A stretch of 43,641 bases of DNA from Sulfobacillus benefaciens (GCA_003023725.1 PXYT01000029.1:1-43641), one strand, 5' to 3'; shown: positions 1 to 9,423, counted from the stretch's first letter. Numbers and translations: made by a program. Notes: generated by a model from the letters alone, not told the origin.

Positions 1-98
1 GTAGCCTTCTTGCGAAAGCTGCTGTCAGTTCCGGCGACTGAGGCTGGTCATAGTTGGGCTTTTAACAAGCCCCCGCGTTTACGCGGGGGGTCTATGAC
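1..98 (+). mobile_element. Right end of an IS200/IS605-type element (3' end of a tnpB-like ORF plus terminal hairpin)
   Basis: An open frame runs from base 1 to a TGA at 103-105 and ends in a Lys-Pro-Pro-Arg-Leu-Arg-Gly-Gly tail encoded by a strong hairpin at 70-90 (CCCCCGCG, TTTA loop, CGCGGGGG) followed by GTCTATGAC. A TnpB-like ORF whose last codons run into a GC-rich hairpin next to the element boundary is typical of IS200/IS605 right ends, where the same segment forms the end of the omega-RNA scaffold. The flanking side reads as threonine dehydratase on the minus strand only down to about base 99, which places the junction near 98/99. The element would extend left of the window. Only about 30 codons are visible and they carry no catalytic motif, so the family call rests on the hairpin and the broken neighbour. 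Confidence 0.5.
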
Positions 99-669
99 AA
101 TATGACCGGCCTTTAATGACATGTACAGAGCTGCCGCACCCGACAGTTCTACGCCAATAATCCAGGCAGGTCGAGACTGGTTCTGACAGCTGAGCGCAAT
201 GCCGGCGATAATCTCCGGATCGTTGAAAGCCGGAACGAAAATACTCCCCCGCTCCTGGGCCAAAGACTCGGCATAGCGTTCGGATTCTTCAGTAGACCGC
301 GCCATGAATAACAACCTCGGCCCCGTACCCACGGCATATTTCCGCAATGTTTGCGGGAGCCCCGGTGGTCATGACAGCCATAGAGGATATTCCGAACAAA
401 TAAGCCGCACACGCTACAGCCAGCGCATGGTTGTCGCCTGATGCCATCACGACACCCTTTCGGCGTTCTTCACCGGGCAATTGCACCAGGAAATTTAGCG
501 CCCCCCGTATTTTGAACGTACGGGGGAGCCGCAACAGTTCCAGTTTAAGATAGACTTCCGCCTGGTATTTCTCACTCAACCACGGAGAATATTCCAAGGG
601 GAACGGCAGCGACAAGTAGGATAAAAGCCGGTTGTAGGCCGCATCGATCATTAAACTGTTGGTACTCAC
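99..669 (-). pseudogene. Decayed threonine dehydratase (PLP fold type II), frameshifted, internally deleted, truncated
   Basis: The intact N-terminal part starts at GTG 667-669, four bases after GGAGGAG. It carries PLEYSPWLSE, the Schiff-base lysine motif TFKIRGALN, and ASGDNHALAVACAAYLFGI followed by YGAEVVIHG. The frame then stops at 289-291 just after IHGAVY, while the next frame continues with the expected STEESERYAESLAQERG and FVPAFNDPEIIAG. That is one frameshift near 290-305. IIAG then joins directly to IALSCQNQ...IIGVE; about 40 residues that normally contain the glycine-rich phosphate loop are missing, apparently deleted between two similar Ile-Ala-Gly stretches. Homology ends at SLKAGHIV, where the IS200/IS605-type end begins. 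The C-terminal third is absent. A functional dehydratase (threonine to 2-oxobutyrate) cannot be made from this locus. Confidence 0.85.
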
Positions 670-1055
670 AACACTCCTCCGATTTTTCCGTCGTTGCCGC
701 GGCGTCAAGTTCCCCGGCCGTTCTCGGACGGCCGACGCTATGCCCGTCAGCGTCGGTGGTGCCATGTTCTTCACTTGGGGTTGATGTCGTGCATCTAAAA
801 ATATGGGATGTGGGAAAGAAAGATTACGCTACGGTACATGCCTTAATCCATCAACCCTTCTAAGCTTTCAGTCCCGGCGCGGGGCAGATGTCCGCGACAT
901 TTGTCGGCACCTATGGTGCCAATTCCCACCATCTCCCCACCCGCCGGCTTGGTTTCCTTGGATGGGGAGCGCTTTTGCCCTAATTTGTTTCGTCCTTCCG
1001 CATGTTTTCGTCAAAAACCCCATCAGCCGTTCTTAAAAAGTTCCGCGGGATCCCC
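670..1055. other. Intergenic, no supported gene
   Basis: This gap lies between the start of the dehydratase relic and the end of the lipoprotein gene. A 77-codon plus-strand frame (803-1036) ends in a hydrophobic stretch but has no ribosome-binding site and no recognisable domain. I see no convincing terminator for the minus-strand lipoprotein gene. Confidence 0.5.
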
Positions 1056-2774
1056 TTACTTGGAAGTGGTCCAATAATTGGGGTAATTTAAGTCGGTAAT
1101 AGGATTAAAGGTGGATTTCACATGATGCACAGTATTTGCGGTCTCGTTGAATTGCGCAAACCAGGGAAACCAAAGATACGGTATATCCCGCACTGCCCAG
1201 GATTCGTAGGCAAATAGGGCTTTCCGTGTCTGGGTAGTCGTTCCCGGAGCGTACGATGCCTGAATCAGCCTGTCCATGGTGGCCGAGTTATAATGCCCTG
1301 CATTCGCCGCAGAGCCAGTGGCGAAGAGTTCGCCGCCCGTAGGATAATAATCTGGCTGATAAGTCCAGCCGCCGCCCCAAAATGCCGCATTCCACTTAGC
1401 GGGATTCGCGTGCATCGCTTGAATCACGTTATCATAAGGTTCTGGGACAAGGCTCACATGGATGCCTTCTCGGGCCCAGTCTGTCTTCACCAGTTGGACA
1501 ATATCATTAATCGTGGTGCTTCCTGATGCGTAAATCAGTGGGAAGGACAGCCGAACGCCATGCTTGGTCATGACTCCGTGAACAAGTCTCCAGCCGTGCG
1601 CCTCCAAGAGTTTTTTTCCCGCCTGGGGACTAAAGGGATATGGGGCTTTCCCCAGTGCGGAGTCGTAAAACTGGGTCAGTGGCTGGGACGGAACTGGCCC
1701 GTCTTCGGTGACTGCTTGTCCGTGATAAAAGCTCTGGATAATACCCTGCTGATTGATGCCCATTTCCAGAGCGGCGCGAACATAACGCTGGCTGAACACC
1801 GGCCCGAGACCCCCCGGTGCTTTCGGACTTTGGTTGACCCGGGCCATGTTGAATCCAAAAACATAGCCGCTCCAAAACCTGTCCTTACCGGATAATGCGG
1901 TTTTTGAATTCCATAACGATGGAGGAAGATATCCCACATCCACCGAGCCGGTTTTCAGTCCGGCAAATTCACTAGACGATGACGTTTCATACTGAAAACG
2001 AATTTCCCCAACGGAGGCTTTATGCCCGCCGTACCGTGGATTGGGAACAAATTCCCAAAAGTTGTTGGGCTGCATTTTGGCAAACTGAAAGGGCCCGTCC
2101 ACAACGTGGTACGGTTTGGCCGACGGAACATTGGCAATGCTTTTAATATAGGCCAGTTCCTGAGTCATGTTGTGAGGATACTTATCCCATTGGCTCTTCG
2201 GAACCGGAATAATTTGAGCCAATCCGTTGTGAATGAACCATGACTGATTGGCAGGGTGCGCCAAAGTGACGACGACTTCACGGGATCCGACCGCCCTTAC
2301 GCTTGTCCAGTCGGCCGGGATGCCCCCACCGCCGGCACCGCCGTATGCCCAACTCGCATTGCCCAGGCTAGCCGCTTTGATGACGTCCCACGTGAACACC
2401 ACGTCCTGTGCGGTCACAGGCCGCCCGTTGGACCAGCGGTAGCGGGAATTAAGTTTTATCACATAACGGGTGCCCGTTTTGTTGTACTGAATATTCGATG
2501 CTATCGACTTATGGTAGTTGACTCCGTCGCTCCGACTGATGTGCACCAACGGCTCGTACATCATAAAATTCATCTGACTGTTGGTATCGGTGAAACCGGT
2601 CGACGCCAAAACCGGAAAGAACCAGTTAGGTGCGGTTTGAATCGGCAGCGCCACCACAACGGTGGATGATGATGTGTGCCCTGATGAGCCGACAGCTTGA
2701 GCAGCCTGGCCACATCCCGCCGTTAATAAGCCCAGAAGACCGGCGCTCATGAGAATAGGATTAACCTTGGCCAT
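1056..2774 (-). CDS. Peptide/oligopeptide-type ABC transporter substrate-binding lipoprotein (SBP family 5)
   Basis: This 572-residue protein opens with a lipoprotein signal: a charged start, a hydrophobic stretch and the lipobox LTAGC with the acylated cysteine near residue 21. The rest is SBP_bac_5-like: an early MYEPLV segment, WSNGRPVTAQDVVFTWDVIKAA, a central RYVRAALEMGINQQGI, and a late segment on amino-acid positioning before DIPYLWFPWFAQFNET. It would bind peptides or a related solute outside the membrane. No permease or ATPase genes lie nearby, so it is an orphan receptor or works with components elsewhere. I chose ATG 2772-2774 over the upstream in-frame start at 2900 because the signal peptide begins here and an AAGGAGG lies upstream at 2789-2795, although the 14-base spacing is long. 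The ligand cannot be read from the sequence. Confidence 0.9.
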   Translation of the reverse strand: MAKVNPILMSAGLLGLLTAGCGQAAQAVGSSGHTSSSTVVVALPIQTAPNWFFPVLASTGFTDTNSQMNFMMYEPLVHISRSDGVNYHKSIASNIQYNKTGTRYVIKLNSRYRWSNGRPVTAQDVVFTWDVIKAASLGNASWAYGGAGGGGIPADWTSVRAVGSREVVVTLAHPANQSWFIHNGLAQIIPVPKSQWDKYPHNMTQELAYIKSIANVPSAKPYHVVDGPFQFAKMQPNNFWEFVPNPRYGGHKASVGEIRFQYETSSSSEFAGLKTGSVDVGYLPPSLWNSKTALSGKDRFWSGYVFGFNMARVNQSPKAPGGLGPVFSQRYVRAALEMGINQQGIIQSFYHGQAVTEDGPVPSQPLTQFYDSALGKAPYPFSPQAGKKLLEAHGWRLVHGVMTKHGVRLSFPLIYASGSTTINDIVQLVKTDWAREGIHVSLVPEPYDNVIQAMHANPAKWNAAFWGGGWTYQPDYYPTGGELFATGSAANAGHYNSATMDRLIQASYAPGTTTQTRKALFAYESWAVRDIPYLWFPWFAQFNETANTVHHVKSTFNPITDLNYPNYWTTSK

Positions 2775-2788
2775 ATAAAAATAGAAAA

Positions 2789-2795
2789 CCTCCTT
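2789..2795 (-). promoter_or_regulatory. Ribosome-binding site of the SBP lipoprotein gene
   Basis: AAGGAGG on the minus strand precedes the ATG at 2774 by 14 bases. The spacing is longer than usual, but no other start codon fits it and the lipoprotein signal begins at that ATG. Confidence 0.5.
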
Positions 2796-2799
2796 GATT

Positions 2800-2814
2800 C
2801 CCTGAAATTCAGGG
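2800..2814. promoter_or_regulatory. Perfect 7-1-7 palindrome in the SBP gene leader
   Basis: CCCTGAA-A-TTCAGGG lies five bases upstream of the ribosome-binding site of the lipoprotein gene. It could be an operator for a dimeric regulator or a leader hairpin that modulates access to the Shine-Dalgarno sequence. No regulator gene is adjacent, so the partner is unknown. Confidence 0.4.
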
Positions 2815-3381
2815 ATTACAATCTCTCTGCCTCCTTGGCAGGGTGAGGGGTGATGCTCGGCACGGAATCCGGTGAATTTGTTAATTAATGAAATAAACAA
2901 TGAACACGGTGATAAGAGGCAAGATTACCAAAACTAAAGAATTGTTAATGAGGAATTATGTCACACATTGAGGACACATGTAAATAACACTGCTCTTGTT
3001 ACCACATATTGCCTCTTCATCCGAAGAGTCACTTAGAAGAGTCCTTCCCTATCCAGTTGTTTCTTTGCCCATAGGACGGGTCTTTCGTCAAATCCTACCG
3101 TGCAGACCGTGTGACAGCCAAGAATATTGTCCCGCCATTAAAACCCGAATCCCTCTTCATGGCTGCTCTCTCCTTGGGGAGAGCGAGCCGCGTTTTTCCC
3201 AAACCTCATGCTCACCGCGCTTTCGCTGACCTCGGATGGGTCCGGCATCCGGCAACAGCGCGGACTTCCTTTGGCTTTAAACGGAATCCGGGACTCTGCC
3301 AGTCCTCAAAATTCGCAAAATATGATAAAGTTATGCAGTATCACACAAAAGGCAGACTCACAGCGAGGAGGCTTAACCTCA
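2815..3381. other. Intergenic between divergent genes
   Basis: This gap must hold the promoters of the minus-strand lipoprotein gene and of the small plus-strand gene at 3382. Bases 2900-3000 are A+T rich, as expected for promoters. Longer frames here (for example 2996-3229 and 3111-3455) have no ribosome-binding site or recognisable motif. Confidence 0.4.
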
Positions 3382-3618
3382 ATGATTGTTCTGGAACTCA
3401 TTGGCGTGGCTTTGTTTGGCTTGGCGGTATGGGATGTGACGGTACAGACCGGTGACTATGACCGCAAGCTGCTGAGAGATTACCTCCGGGCTCAAAAACT
3501 CGCCGATATTACTGGCCAAACGCCTCCCAAATGGGACGCATTCCTCGAAGAACCCGTGAACTATAACGTGCGCTTAATTACGAAGGCAATCACTTCTGCG
3601 TCCGCTGAAGACCGTTAG
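3382..3618 (+). CDS. Small membrane-anchored hypothetical protein (78 aa)
   Basis: I take ATG 3382 as the start because GAGGAGG lies about ten bases upstream; the longer open frame begins at 3208 without such a signal. The protein begins with one hydrophobic helix (IVLELIGVALFGLAVW) and continues as a hydrophilic, mildly charged tail, with DYDRKLLRDYLRAQKLADITG and a proline-rich PPKWDAFLEEP segment. This suggests a single-pass membrane protein with a cytoplasmic tail. I do not recognise a family. It is convergent with the MFS gene, with about 70 bases between stop codons. Confidence 0.55.
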   Translation: MIVLELIGVALFGLAVWDVTVQTGDYDRKLLRDYLRAQKLADITGQTPPKWDAFLEEPVNYNVRLITKAITSASAEDR

Positions 3619-3686
3619 GCTGACGAAGTTCCAAGTGTTCTGCGGCCTATTTTCCTCTCTTGGGTCATAGGTTTCCACTTGTTCTC

Positions 3687-4898
3687 TCACCTGTCGGACG
3701 CGGCAGGGATGTTTGCGGGCGAACCGAGTTTTCTTGAATACCGGGCGAGCCCCACGACGGCTGCCACGACCATGAATCCACCCGTTATGCTCAGCACATC
3801 CGCCGGTTGCCACTGTTGATAAATGAGGCCCATGATTCCCAGTCCCACGGCCCCAAGACCGGACATAACAAATTGCTGAAAGGCGAATACGTGCGCGTGA
3901 GCATGCTGCGGCACATTCTCTCCAATATAGGTGTCCAAAGCAACATGCACGGCGGGGCTGGCTACCGCGCCCACGATGGCCGCAGCTACGGCCCAGGCAT
4001 ACGACGGGCTCAAAGCCAGCAGAACGAAGCCTAATCCGGTGAACATCCATGAAACGAAGTAGAATTTTCCCAGACTCCCCCGAATCCGGGGTACAAGCCA
4101 TAAAGTGCCGAGAATGGTACTGAATCCCCAGACTGACCGTAAGACACCGTAACCCAGAGACCCTTGGTGCCACTGCTGCAAAACCAGTAGTGGCACTCCC
4201 AGGGTGAAAGCTGGCCACAAGAAATTGTTTAATCCCCGAACACCTAGAGCTACTCCAAGAAACGGCTCCCGAGCAACAAATTTTACAGTCGCAACGAACC
4301 GAGGCCATGACCGGGCGCCACCGTCAGCCTCGCTTTGCACCACTCCTTGCGTGTCAAGGGTCCGAAGAGCCACGGCTTCCACCACCAACAAACCGGAGAA
4401 TCCTATCAAGACCAAAGAAAAAGGAACACGGGCCAAGGCCCAGCCTGCGGCCACGGGACCTAAGAGCATCCCGGTTCTGGACCCCAATTCATATCCTCGT
4501 GATGCCCGGCGAAGAGATGACACGGAAGTATGACGTGTAAGGTGAGCCTGGAGCAAGGGGGCGATACGCCCTGCGAGCCAACCGTTTAGCCCTGCGATCA
4601 GCATAAGCCCCGCAAGCGACTGGGAGGCGACAACACTCGCTAGCAACAACACCATAGCCTGGGCAAGAACGATGTGGGCAATATTTTTCCCGCCCCCTTT
4701 CTGGGGGCCCATGATACCCACGACAATATCGGCCAGAAAACCCAAAACCAATGCCGCCGCCATCCACAAAACCGAATGACTTTCTTCCATGACACGCCAG
4801 ATAATGAGCACAGACCACGCGGACTGTACAAAATAACTCGTTCCCACAGCCCACAAAAAGCGGTGGGAACGCGTAAAAAACTGCCTCAAAACAAACAA
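3687..4898 (-). CDS. MFS transporter, 12-helix type
   Basis: This 403-residue protein has about twelve hydrophobic helices in two halves separated by a charged central loop (QSEADGGARSWPRF) and opens with the short cytoplasmic FVLRQFFTRSHRFLW. The first half has the helix 4-5 pattern RGYELGSRTGMLLGPVAAGWALA, and the second half contains LRSVWGFSTILGTLWLVPRIRG. The overall pattern is that of MFS efflux permeases; neither substrate nor direction can be read from it. The start is TTG at 4896-4898, preceded by a purine-rich GAGGAAAAGGGCGGGGG stretch, and no ATG offers a better site. The gene is isolated on the minus strand, without a regulator beside it. Confidence 0.85.
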   Translation of the reverse strand: MFVLRQFFTRSHRFLWAVGTSYFVQSAWSVLIIWRVMEESHSVLWMAAALVLGFLADIVVGIMGPQKGGGKNIAHIVLAQAMVLLLASVVASQSLAGLMLIAGLNGWLAGRIAPLLQAHLTRHTSVSSLRRASRGYELGSRTGMLLGPVAAGWALARVPFSLVLIGFSGLLVVEAVALRTLDTQGVVQSEADGGARSWPRFVATVKFVAREPFLGVALGVRGLNNFLWPAFTLGVPLLVLQQWHQGSLGYGVLRSVWGFSTILGTLWLVPRIRGSLGKFYFVSWMFTGLGFVLLALSPSYAWAVAAAIVGAVASPAVHVALDTYIGENVPQHAHAHVFAFQQFVMSGLGAVGLGIMGLIYQQWQPADVLSITGGFMVVAAVVGLARYSRKLGSPANIPAASDR

Positions 4899-5827
4899 CC
4901 CCCGCCCTTTTCCTCAGGTGCCAACCACGCACTTCCTATTTGCGCCTAGAAAGAACTGCTTATCCCTGCGGCTCTGCCCGTAGAACTGAGACAACGCTCC
5001 AGCACCCGCCTGTCCCATGGTCCACGAAAGCCAAGCAGCGAGGTTTTCACATCGCGGAATCGGTATTCCCCCCGCTTCGCTTTCTTCAACCGGTTAAAGA
5101 AAGACCGAAACGAGCCATCCGCGACGGGGAGAATTTGGTAGCCGCCCCCGGCTTGCCACCAAGCCTAATTCTGGTTCTCCTTGACGCCGTGATACGGGGA
5201 TTCGTCGCCCCCGGCAGCACCTGCCTTCGAGAAAAAATATTGCCGAATCGAATGCCATCTGACATGGTAGAGATCCTTTGCATACCAAACATTTCGCGCA
5301 AGGTTTTGTATTCGGTTTTCGTTAAGCTATTAACCTGAGTGCTTTGTGTCTGCTATGCCGTGTGTTGTTTCGTCGTCGGCGCCAGGGCAGCTTTTCTCGC
5401 TTGAACCCTCAATGCCCCCCACCTTGACTAGTCCGATTTTATCGAAATTTATTCACTCCGGGCAATCAAAACATTCCATACGCACCGCCACTGATACAGG
5501 AGGCCGGGTTGGAAAGATGACAGAGGACTGATACGATCCACAATAACATGAGTTCCAGTCCACGCCGGGCTTTGCATCACAGACCGAAAGCCAGATCCCA
5601 AGGCAACCACCCTATCAAAAGGCGCCACCTTGGGTCCGGTGCAATCCCTATGGGTGCCATCTCCTTATTAATGCTGGGAGGAACTCTGGCAACCATTATT
5701 CATCAGAGGGTGTCTTATGATATATTTTATTTGTACTAACAACAAAGTGCAGAGTTGGCAGTTCAGGTCTTTTTGATGACGGCTTGAGGCGGTGTCTGAC
5801 AACTTCAATTCCAGGCGGAGTGGTTCT
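4899..5827. other. Long intergenic region (929 bases), no supported gene
   Basis: Several frames of 60-132 codons cross this region on both strands (4940-5338 and 5548-5739 on plus, 5086-5301 on minus), but none has a ribosome-binding site or a recognisable motif. Some low-level coding appearance on the minus strand near 5000-5110 may be the residue of a lost gene. The promoter of the ABC exporter operon should lie near 5690-5760, where the sequence becomes A+T rich (TATGATATATTTTATTT). I could not pair it with a convincing -35. Confidence 0.4.
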
Positions 5828-7564
5828 ATGAAACAGTTACTGAGTGTGTTGCGTCCCTCTTGGCTACCGGTTTCGTTGGTGATCGTCCTGACCTTTCTGC
5901 AGTCCTTGTCCACATTGTATCTTCCTCGGTTAATGGCAGACATTGTCGACAACGGTGTCATCAAATCCGATATACACTATATTTTTGTTATGGGCGGTGT
6001 CATGCTGGGCGTCACCGTTCTCGGGGTCGGGTTTTCCGTCGCGGCCGGATATCTCGCATCAAAAGTCGCCGCCGAATTCGGGAGGGTAATCCGCAACAAT
6101 ATTTTTCGGCATGTTGAATCCTTTATGCCTCACGAATTCGACCAGATTGGGACATCTTCGCTAATTGTGCGCTCAACGAATGACGTGATGCAAGTGCAAC
6201 AATTCGTCAACATGCTATTGCGCATGATGGTCACCGCACCCCTGATGGCTCTGGGCGGCATAATCATGGCTGTGTCTACCAATGCACAGCTTTCATCGGT
6301 GCTTGTGATCATCTTGCCGCTCTTGGCCGTGTCTGTGTACATCATCCTTAAACGGGGTACAGTGCTGTTTCAGTGGATGCAAAGCAGCGTAGACGTGCTC
6401 AACCGCGTCGTCCGCGAAACACTGACTGGAATTCGCATTATACGCACCTTTGGGCGTGACGACTATGAAGAGGCCCGATTCCAAGATGCCAACAGCCGTC
6501 TGACCGACGTTTCGATCGAAGTCAACACGCTCATGGCTTTGTTATTGCCTTTGGTTATGTTGATTATCAATTTGTCCATCATCGCCATCTTATGGTACGG
6601 CGGCAAAGAAGTCGGGGCCCATACTCTTGCCATCGGCAACCTGATGGCCTTCATCCAATACATTACCCAAATTATGTTCTCCACCATGATGGTTTCAGCC
6701 ATGTTCTTTATGATTCCCAGGGCCCAGGCCTCAGCTACACGTATCAATGACATTTTCCATTTTTCTCCTCAGGTTCGGGATAAAGAAAATGCTCTGCAGG
6801 AACCGGGGAGTTCCCTATCCTGGCCGCCTTTGAGATTTGACGATGTATCGTTTCAGTATCCTGGTGCCAGCACCCCGGTTCTTTCTCACCTATCGTTCGA
6901 CATTCCGCGAGGAAAAGTGACCGCGGTTATCGGCGGCACCGGCGCGGGAAAAACCACGCTGCTCAATCTCATTCCGCGATTTTTTGATGCAACCGACGGC
7001 CAGATACTACTTGATGGAGTTGATGTTCGGGATCTTAGCCAAAAGGCCGTACGCTCCCGTATAGCATACGTCCCCCAAAGAGCGGTCGTTTTTTCAGGAA
7101 CGATTGCCGACAATATCCGCTTTGGCAATCCCGACGCGTCGGCCGCCGACGTCAAGGTAGCAGCCGGCATTGCTCAAGCTGCTGAGTTTATCTCCCAATT
7201 ACCCAATGAATGGGATTTTGTGGTTAACCAAGACGGCACGAATTTGTCCGGAGGGCAGAAACAACGGCTTGCTATTGCTCGGGCACTGGTGAAACCAGCG
7301 GAAATTTATCTATTCGACGACAGCTTTTCCGCTCTGGATTATCAAACCGATCGCAACCTGCGCGATGCATTAAGAAAGTCCCTGAAAGATGCCGCCATTA
7401 TTCTGGTGTCGCAAAGAGTTCATACCGTTATGGACGCCGATCACATTCTGGTTCTCGACGAAGGGCGGCTTGCCGGATTGGGCACCCATGAGGAACTGAT
7501 GAATCGCTGTCCGGTCTACCAGGAGATTGTTCGCACCCAGCTGTCAAAGGAGGTCAGCGCATGA
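5828..7564 (+). CDS. Heterodimeric multidrug-type ABC exporter, subunit with the degenerate nucleotide-binding domain
   Basis: The 578-residue half-transporter has an N-terminal six-helix membrane domain (residues about 10-310) and a C-terminal nucleotide-binding domain. Walker A is GGTGAGKTT (about 369-377) and the signature LSGGQ is intact (about 473-477). The Walker B region is FDDSFSALD, so the catalytic glutamate is aspartate, and the switch histidine is replaced by glutamine (LVSQRV). This pattern marks the non-catalytic NBD of heterodimeric exporters such as LmrCD, BmrCD and TM287/288. ATG 5828 is chosen over the in-frame start at 5792 because GGAG sits just upstream and the protein then begins like family members. 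Its TGA overlaps the next ATG by four bases (ATGA), so the two halves are made together. The likely role is ATP-driven export of lipids or drugs. Confidence 0.93.
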   Translation: MKQLLSVLRPSWLPVSLVIVLTFLQSLSTLYLPRLMADIVDNGVIKSDIHYIFVMGGVMLGVTVLGVGFSVAAGYLASKVAAEFGRVIRNNIFRHVESFMPHEFDQIGTSSLIVRSTNDVMQVQQFVNMLLRMMVTAPLMALGGIIMAVSTNAQLSSVLVIILPLLAVSVYIILKRGTVLFQWMQSSVDVLNRVVRETLTGIRIIRTFGRDDYEEARFQDANSRLTDVSIEVNTLMALLLPLVMLIINLSIIAILWYGGKEVGAHTLAIGNLMAFIQYITQIMFSTMMVSAMFFMIPRAQASATRINDIFHFSPQVRDKENALQEPGSSLSWPPLRFDDVSFQYPGASTPVLSHLSFDIPRGKVTAVIGGTGAGKTTLLNLIPRFFDATDGQILLDGVDVRDLSQKAVRSRIAYVPQRAVVFSGTIADNIRFGNPDASAADVKVAAGIAQAAEFISQLPNEWDFVVNQDGTNLSGGQKQRLAIARALVKPAEIYLFDDSFSALDYQTDRNLRDALRKSLKDAAIILVSQRVHTVMDADHILVLDEGRLAGLGTHEELMNRCPVYQEIVRTQLSKEVSA

Positions 7565-9423
7565 AACCACCGGAACGCCAACGACCTCTCATGCCTATGA
7601 TGGGCGGCGGTTGGGGCCGTAATTTGGGCATCCCCGCCGAAAAACCCAAAAACTTTCAGGCTACGGCTGGCCGGCTGATGCGATATTTCTTGCCATATAA
7701 GTGGCCTCTTGTTTTCGTCGTCATCAGCACCATCCTGGGCACGGGGTTTAGTATCCTGGGCCCCCGTATCATGGGCAACATCACCACCAAACTCTATCAA
7801 GGCCTGGTGCGTCAAACACACGGCACAGGGAACATAGATTTCGCGGCCATTTCGCATTTGCTGGCAATTCTGAGCGGATTATACATACTGAGTGCGGCCT
7901 TCACCTATTTTCCCCGGTACATTATGGCTCACGTGGCCCAAAAGTCGATTTACGATCTCCGTCAGCAACTGGATCACAAGCTAACTCTCTTACCCGTCAG
8001 CTATTTTGACACCCATGCCCACGGTGATATTCTCAGTCGCTTTGTTAATGATTTTGACAACATCAGCAGCAGTCTGCAGCAGTCCTTAACTCAAATTATC
8101 CAGGCAATTGTTACCTTTGTTGGAGTCTTGGTGATGATGGTCCTCATTAGTCCCATCATGACCATCACGGTGGCTTTGACCCTCCCTTTAAGTTTCTATT
8201 TCACTCGAGTCATTGCCAGACGCTCTCAAAAATTCTTTCTATGGCGCCAGACCGTACTGGGCGAACTTAACGGACATATTGAAGAAATGTATACGGGACA
8301 TCAGGTGGTTAAGGCCTTCAGTAGAGAACCCGAAGCGATTAGCCGCTTTACGGAAATTAATCAGAGGTTATATGAGGCCACCTGGAAAGCTCAGTTTATC
8401 ACCAGCGTTATTATGCCGGTCATGAACTTTATTAGCAATCTCGGGTATGTGTTTGTCAGTGTTGTGGGTGGAATTCTCGTGACCTTGCGGCGCATCCAAA
8501 TCGGCGACATCCTGGCCTTTATTCAGTATTCACGCCAATTCTCGCAGCCCATCACCCAACTCTCCAGTATCTCCAATGTGATTCAGTCGGCAATTGCCTC
8601 CGCAGAGCGGGTGTTCGAGGTGTTGGACGCGCCTGAGGAAACTGAAATCGCCGAACCCCGTCATTTGGCTCACATCACGGGGTCTATTCAGTTCGATCAT
8701 GTTTCCTTCGGCTATACCCCGAATCACCCGGTTATCAACGATTTGACGCTGGATATCGAGAGCGGGCACACCGTGGCCATCGTCGGGGAAACCGGGGCTG
8801 GAAAGACTACCCTCGTCAACCTGCTCATGCATTTTTACGACGTCACTGAGGGAAGCATTCGCATCGACGGCGTGGATATTCGGTTTATTCCCCGCCGCGA
8901 ACTGCACCATTTGCTGGGAATGGTGCTGCAGGACACTTGGCTGTTCCACGGAACGATTCGCGATAACATTGCCTACGGAAAGACCGGTGCGAGCGAGGAA
9001 GAAATCATCGCGGCAGCCAAAACTGCCCAAGTCCATCACTTCGTACAGACACTGCCAGAGGGGTACGACACCGTCCTAAATGAAGAAGCGGCCAACATCT
9101 CTGCGGGACAAAAACAGCTTCTCACCATCGCCCGTGCGATCTTGGCCGATCCTCCAATTTTGATCCTGGACGAAGCCACCAGCAGCGTGGATACGAGAAC
9201 CGAAGTGCTGATCCAGCGGGCGATGGACCATCTGATGCGGGGACGGACCAGTCTTGTCATTGCCCACCGCCTATCCACCATTCAGGATGCGAATCGCATT
9301 GTGGTCATGGATCAAGGACGAATTCACGAAGAAGGAACCCATACGGAGCTGTTAAAGCGCCAGGGCATTTATTGGCGACTCTATCGCAGCCAATATGCCC
9401 ATCAAGAAGAGGTATCCCTTTAG
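7561..9423 (+). CDS. Heterodimeric multidrug-type ABC exporter, subunit with the catalytic nucleotide-binding domain
   Basis: This is the 620-residue partner of the preceding half-transporter. A Gly/Met-rich N-terminal extension (about 40 residues) is followed by the membrane domain and an NBD. Walker A is GETGAGKTT (409-417), Walker B ends LILDEAT with the catalytic Glu near 538, and the switch His lies in VIAHRLSTI (569). The signature motif is the variant ISAGQ (513-517). The asymmetry complements the partner: its LSGGQ faces this Glu-containing site to form the active ATPase site, while ISAGQ faces the partner's Asp/Gln site. The start overlaps the upstream stop (ATGA) and AAGGAGG lies just ahead. 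A hairpin at 9461-9500 follows the gene. The substrate is unknown. Confidence 0.93.
   Translation: MKPPERQRPLMPMMGGGWGRNLGIPAEKPKNFQATAGRLMRYFLPYKWPLVFVVISTILGTGFSILGPRIMGNITTKLYQGLVRQTHGTGNIDFAAISHLLAILSGLYILSAAFTYFPRYIMAHVAQKSIYDLRQQLDHKLTLLPVSYFDTHAHGDILSRFVNDFDNISSSLQQSLTQIIQAIVTFVGVLVMMVLISPIMTITVALTLPLSFYFTRVIARRSQKFFLWRQTVLGELNGHIEEMYTGHQVVKAFSREPEAISRFTEINQRLYEATWKAQFITSVIMPVMNFISNLGYVFVSVVGGILVTLRRIQIGDILAFIQYSRQFSQPITQLSSISNVIQSAIASAERVFEVLDAPEETEIAEPRHLAHITGSIQFDHVSFGYTPNHPVINDLTLDIESGHTVAIVGETGAGKTTLVNLLMHFYDVTEGSIRIDGVDIRFIPRRELHHLLGMVLQDTWLFHGTIRDNIAYGKTGASEEEIIAAAKTAQVHHFVQTLPEGYDTVLNEEAANISAGQKQLLTIARAILADPPILILDEATSSVDTRTEVLIQRAMDHLMRGRTSLVIAHRLSTIQDANRIVVMDQGRIHEEGTHTELLKRQGIYWRLYRSQYAHQEEVSL

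Noticed and set aside
803-1036. 77-codon plus-strand frame with a hydrophobic end
   Set aside because: No ribosome-binding site, no recognised motif, Cys/Pro/His-rich composition unlike a real gene.
4940-5338. 132-codon plus-strand frame
   Set aside because: Composition rich in Arg and Pro, no start signal, and overlapping frames on the minus strand are equally open.
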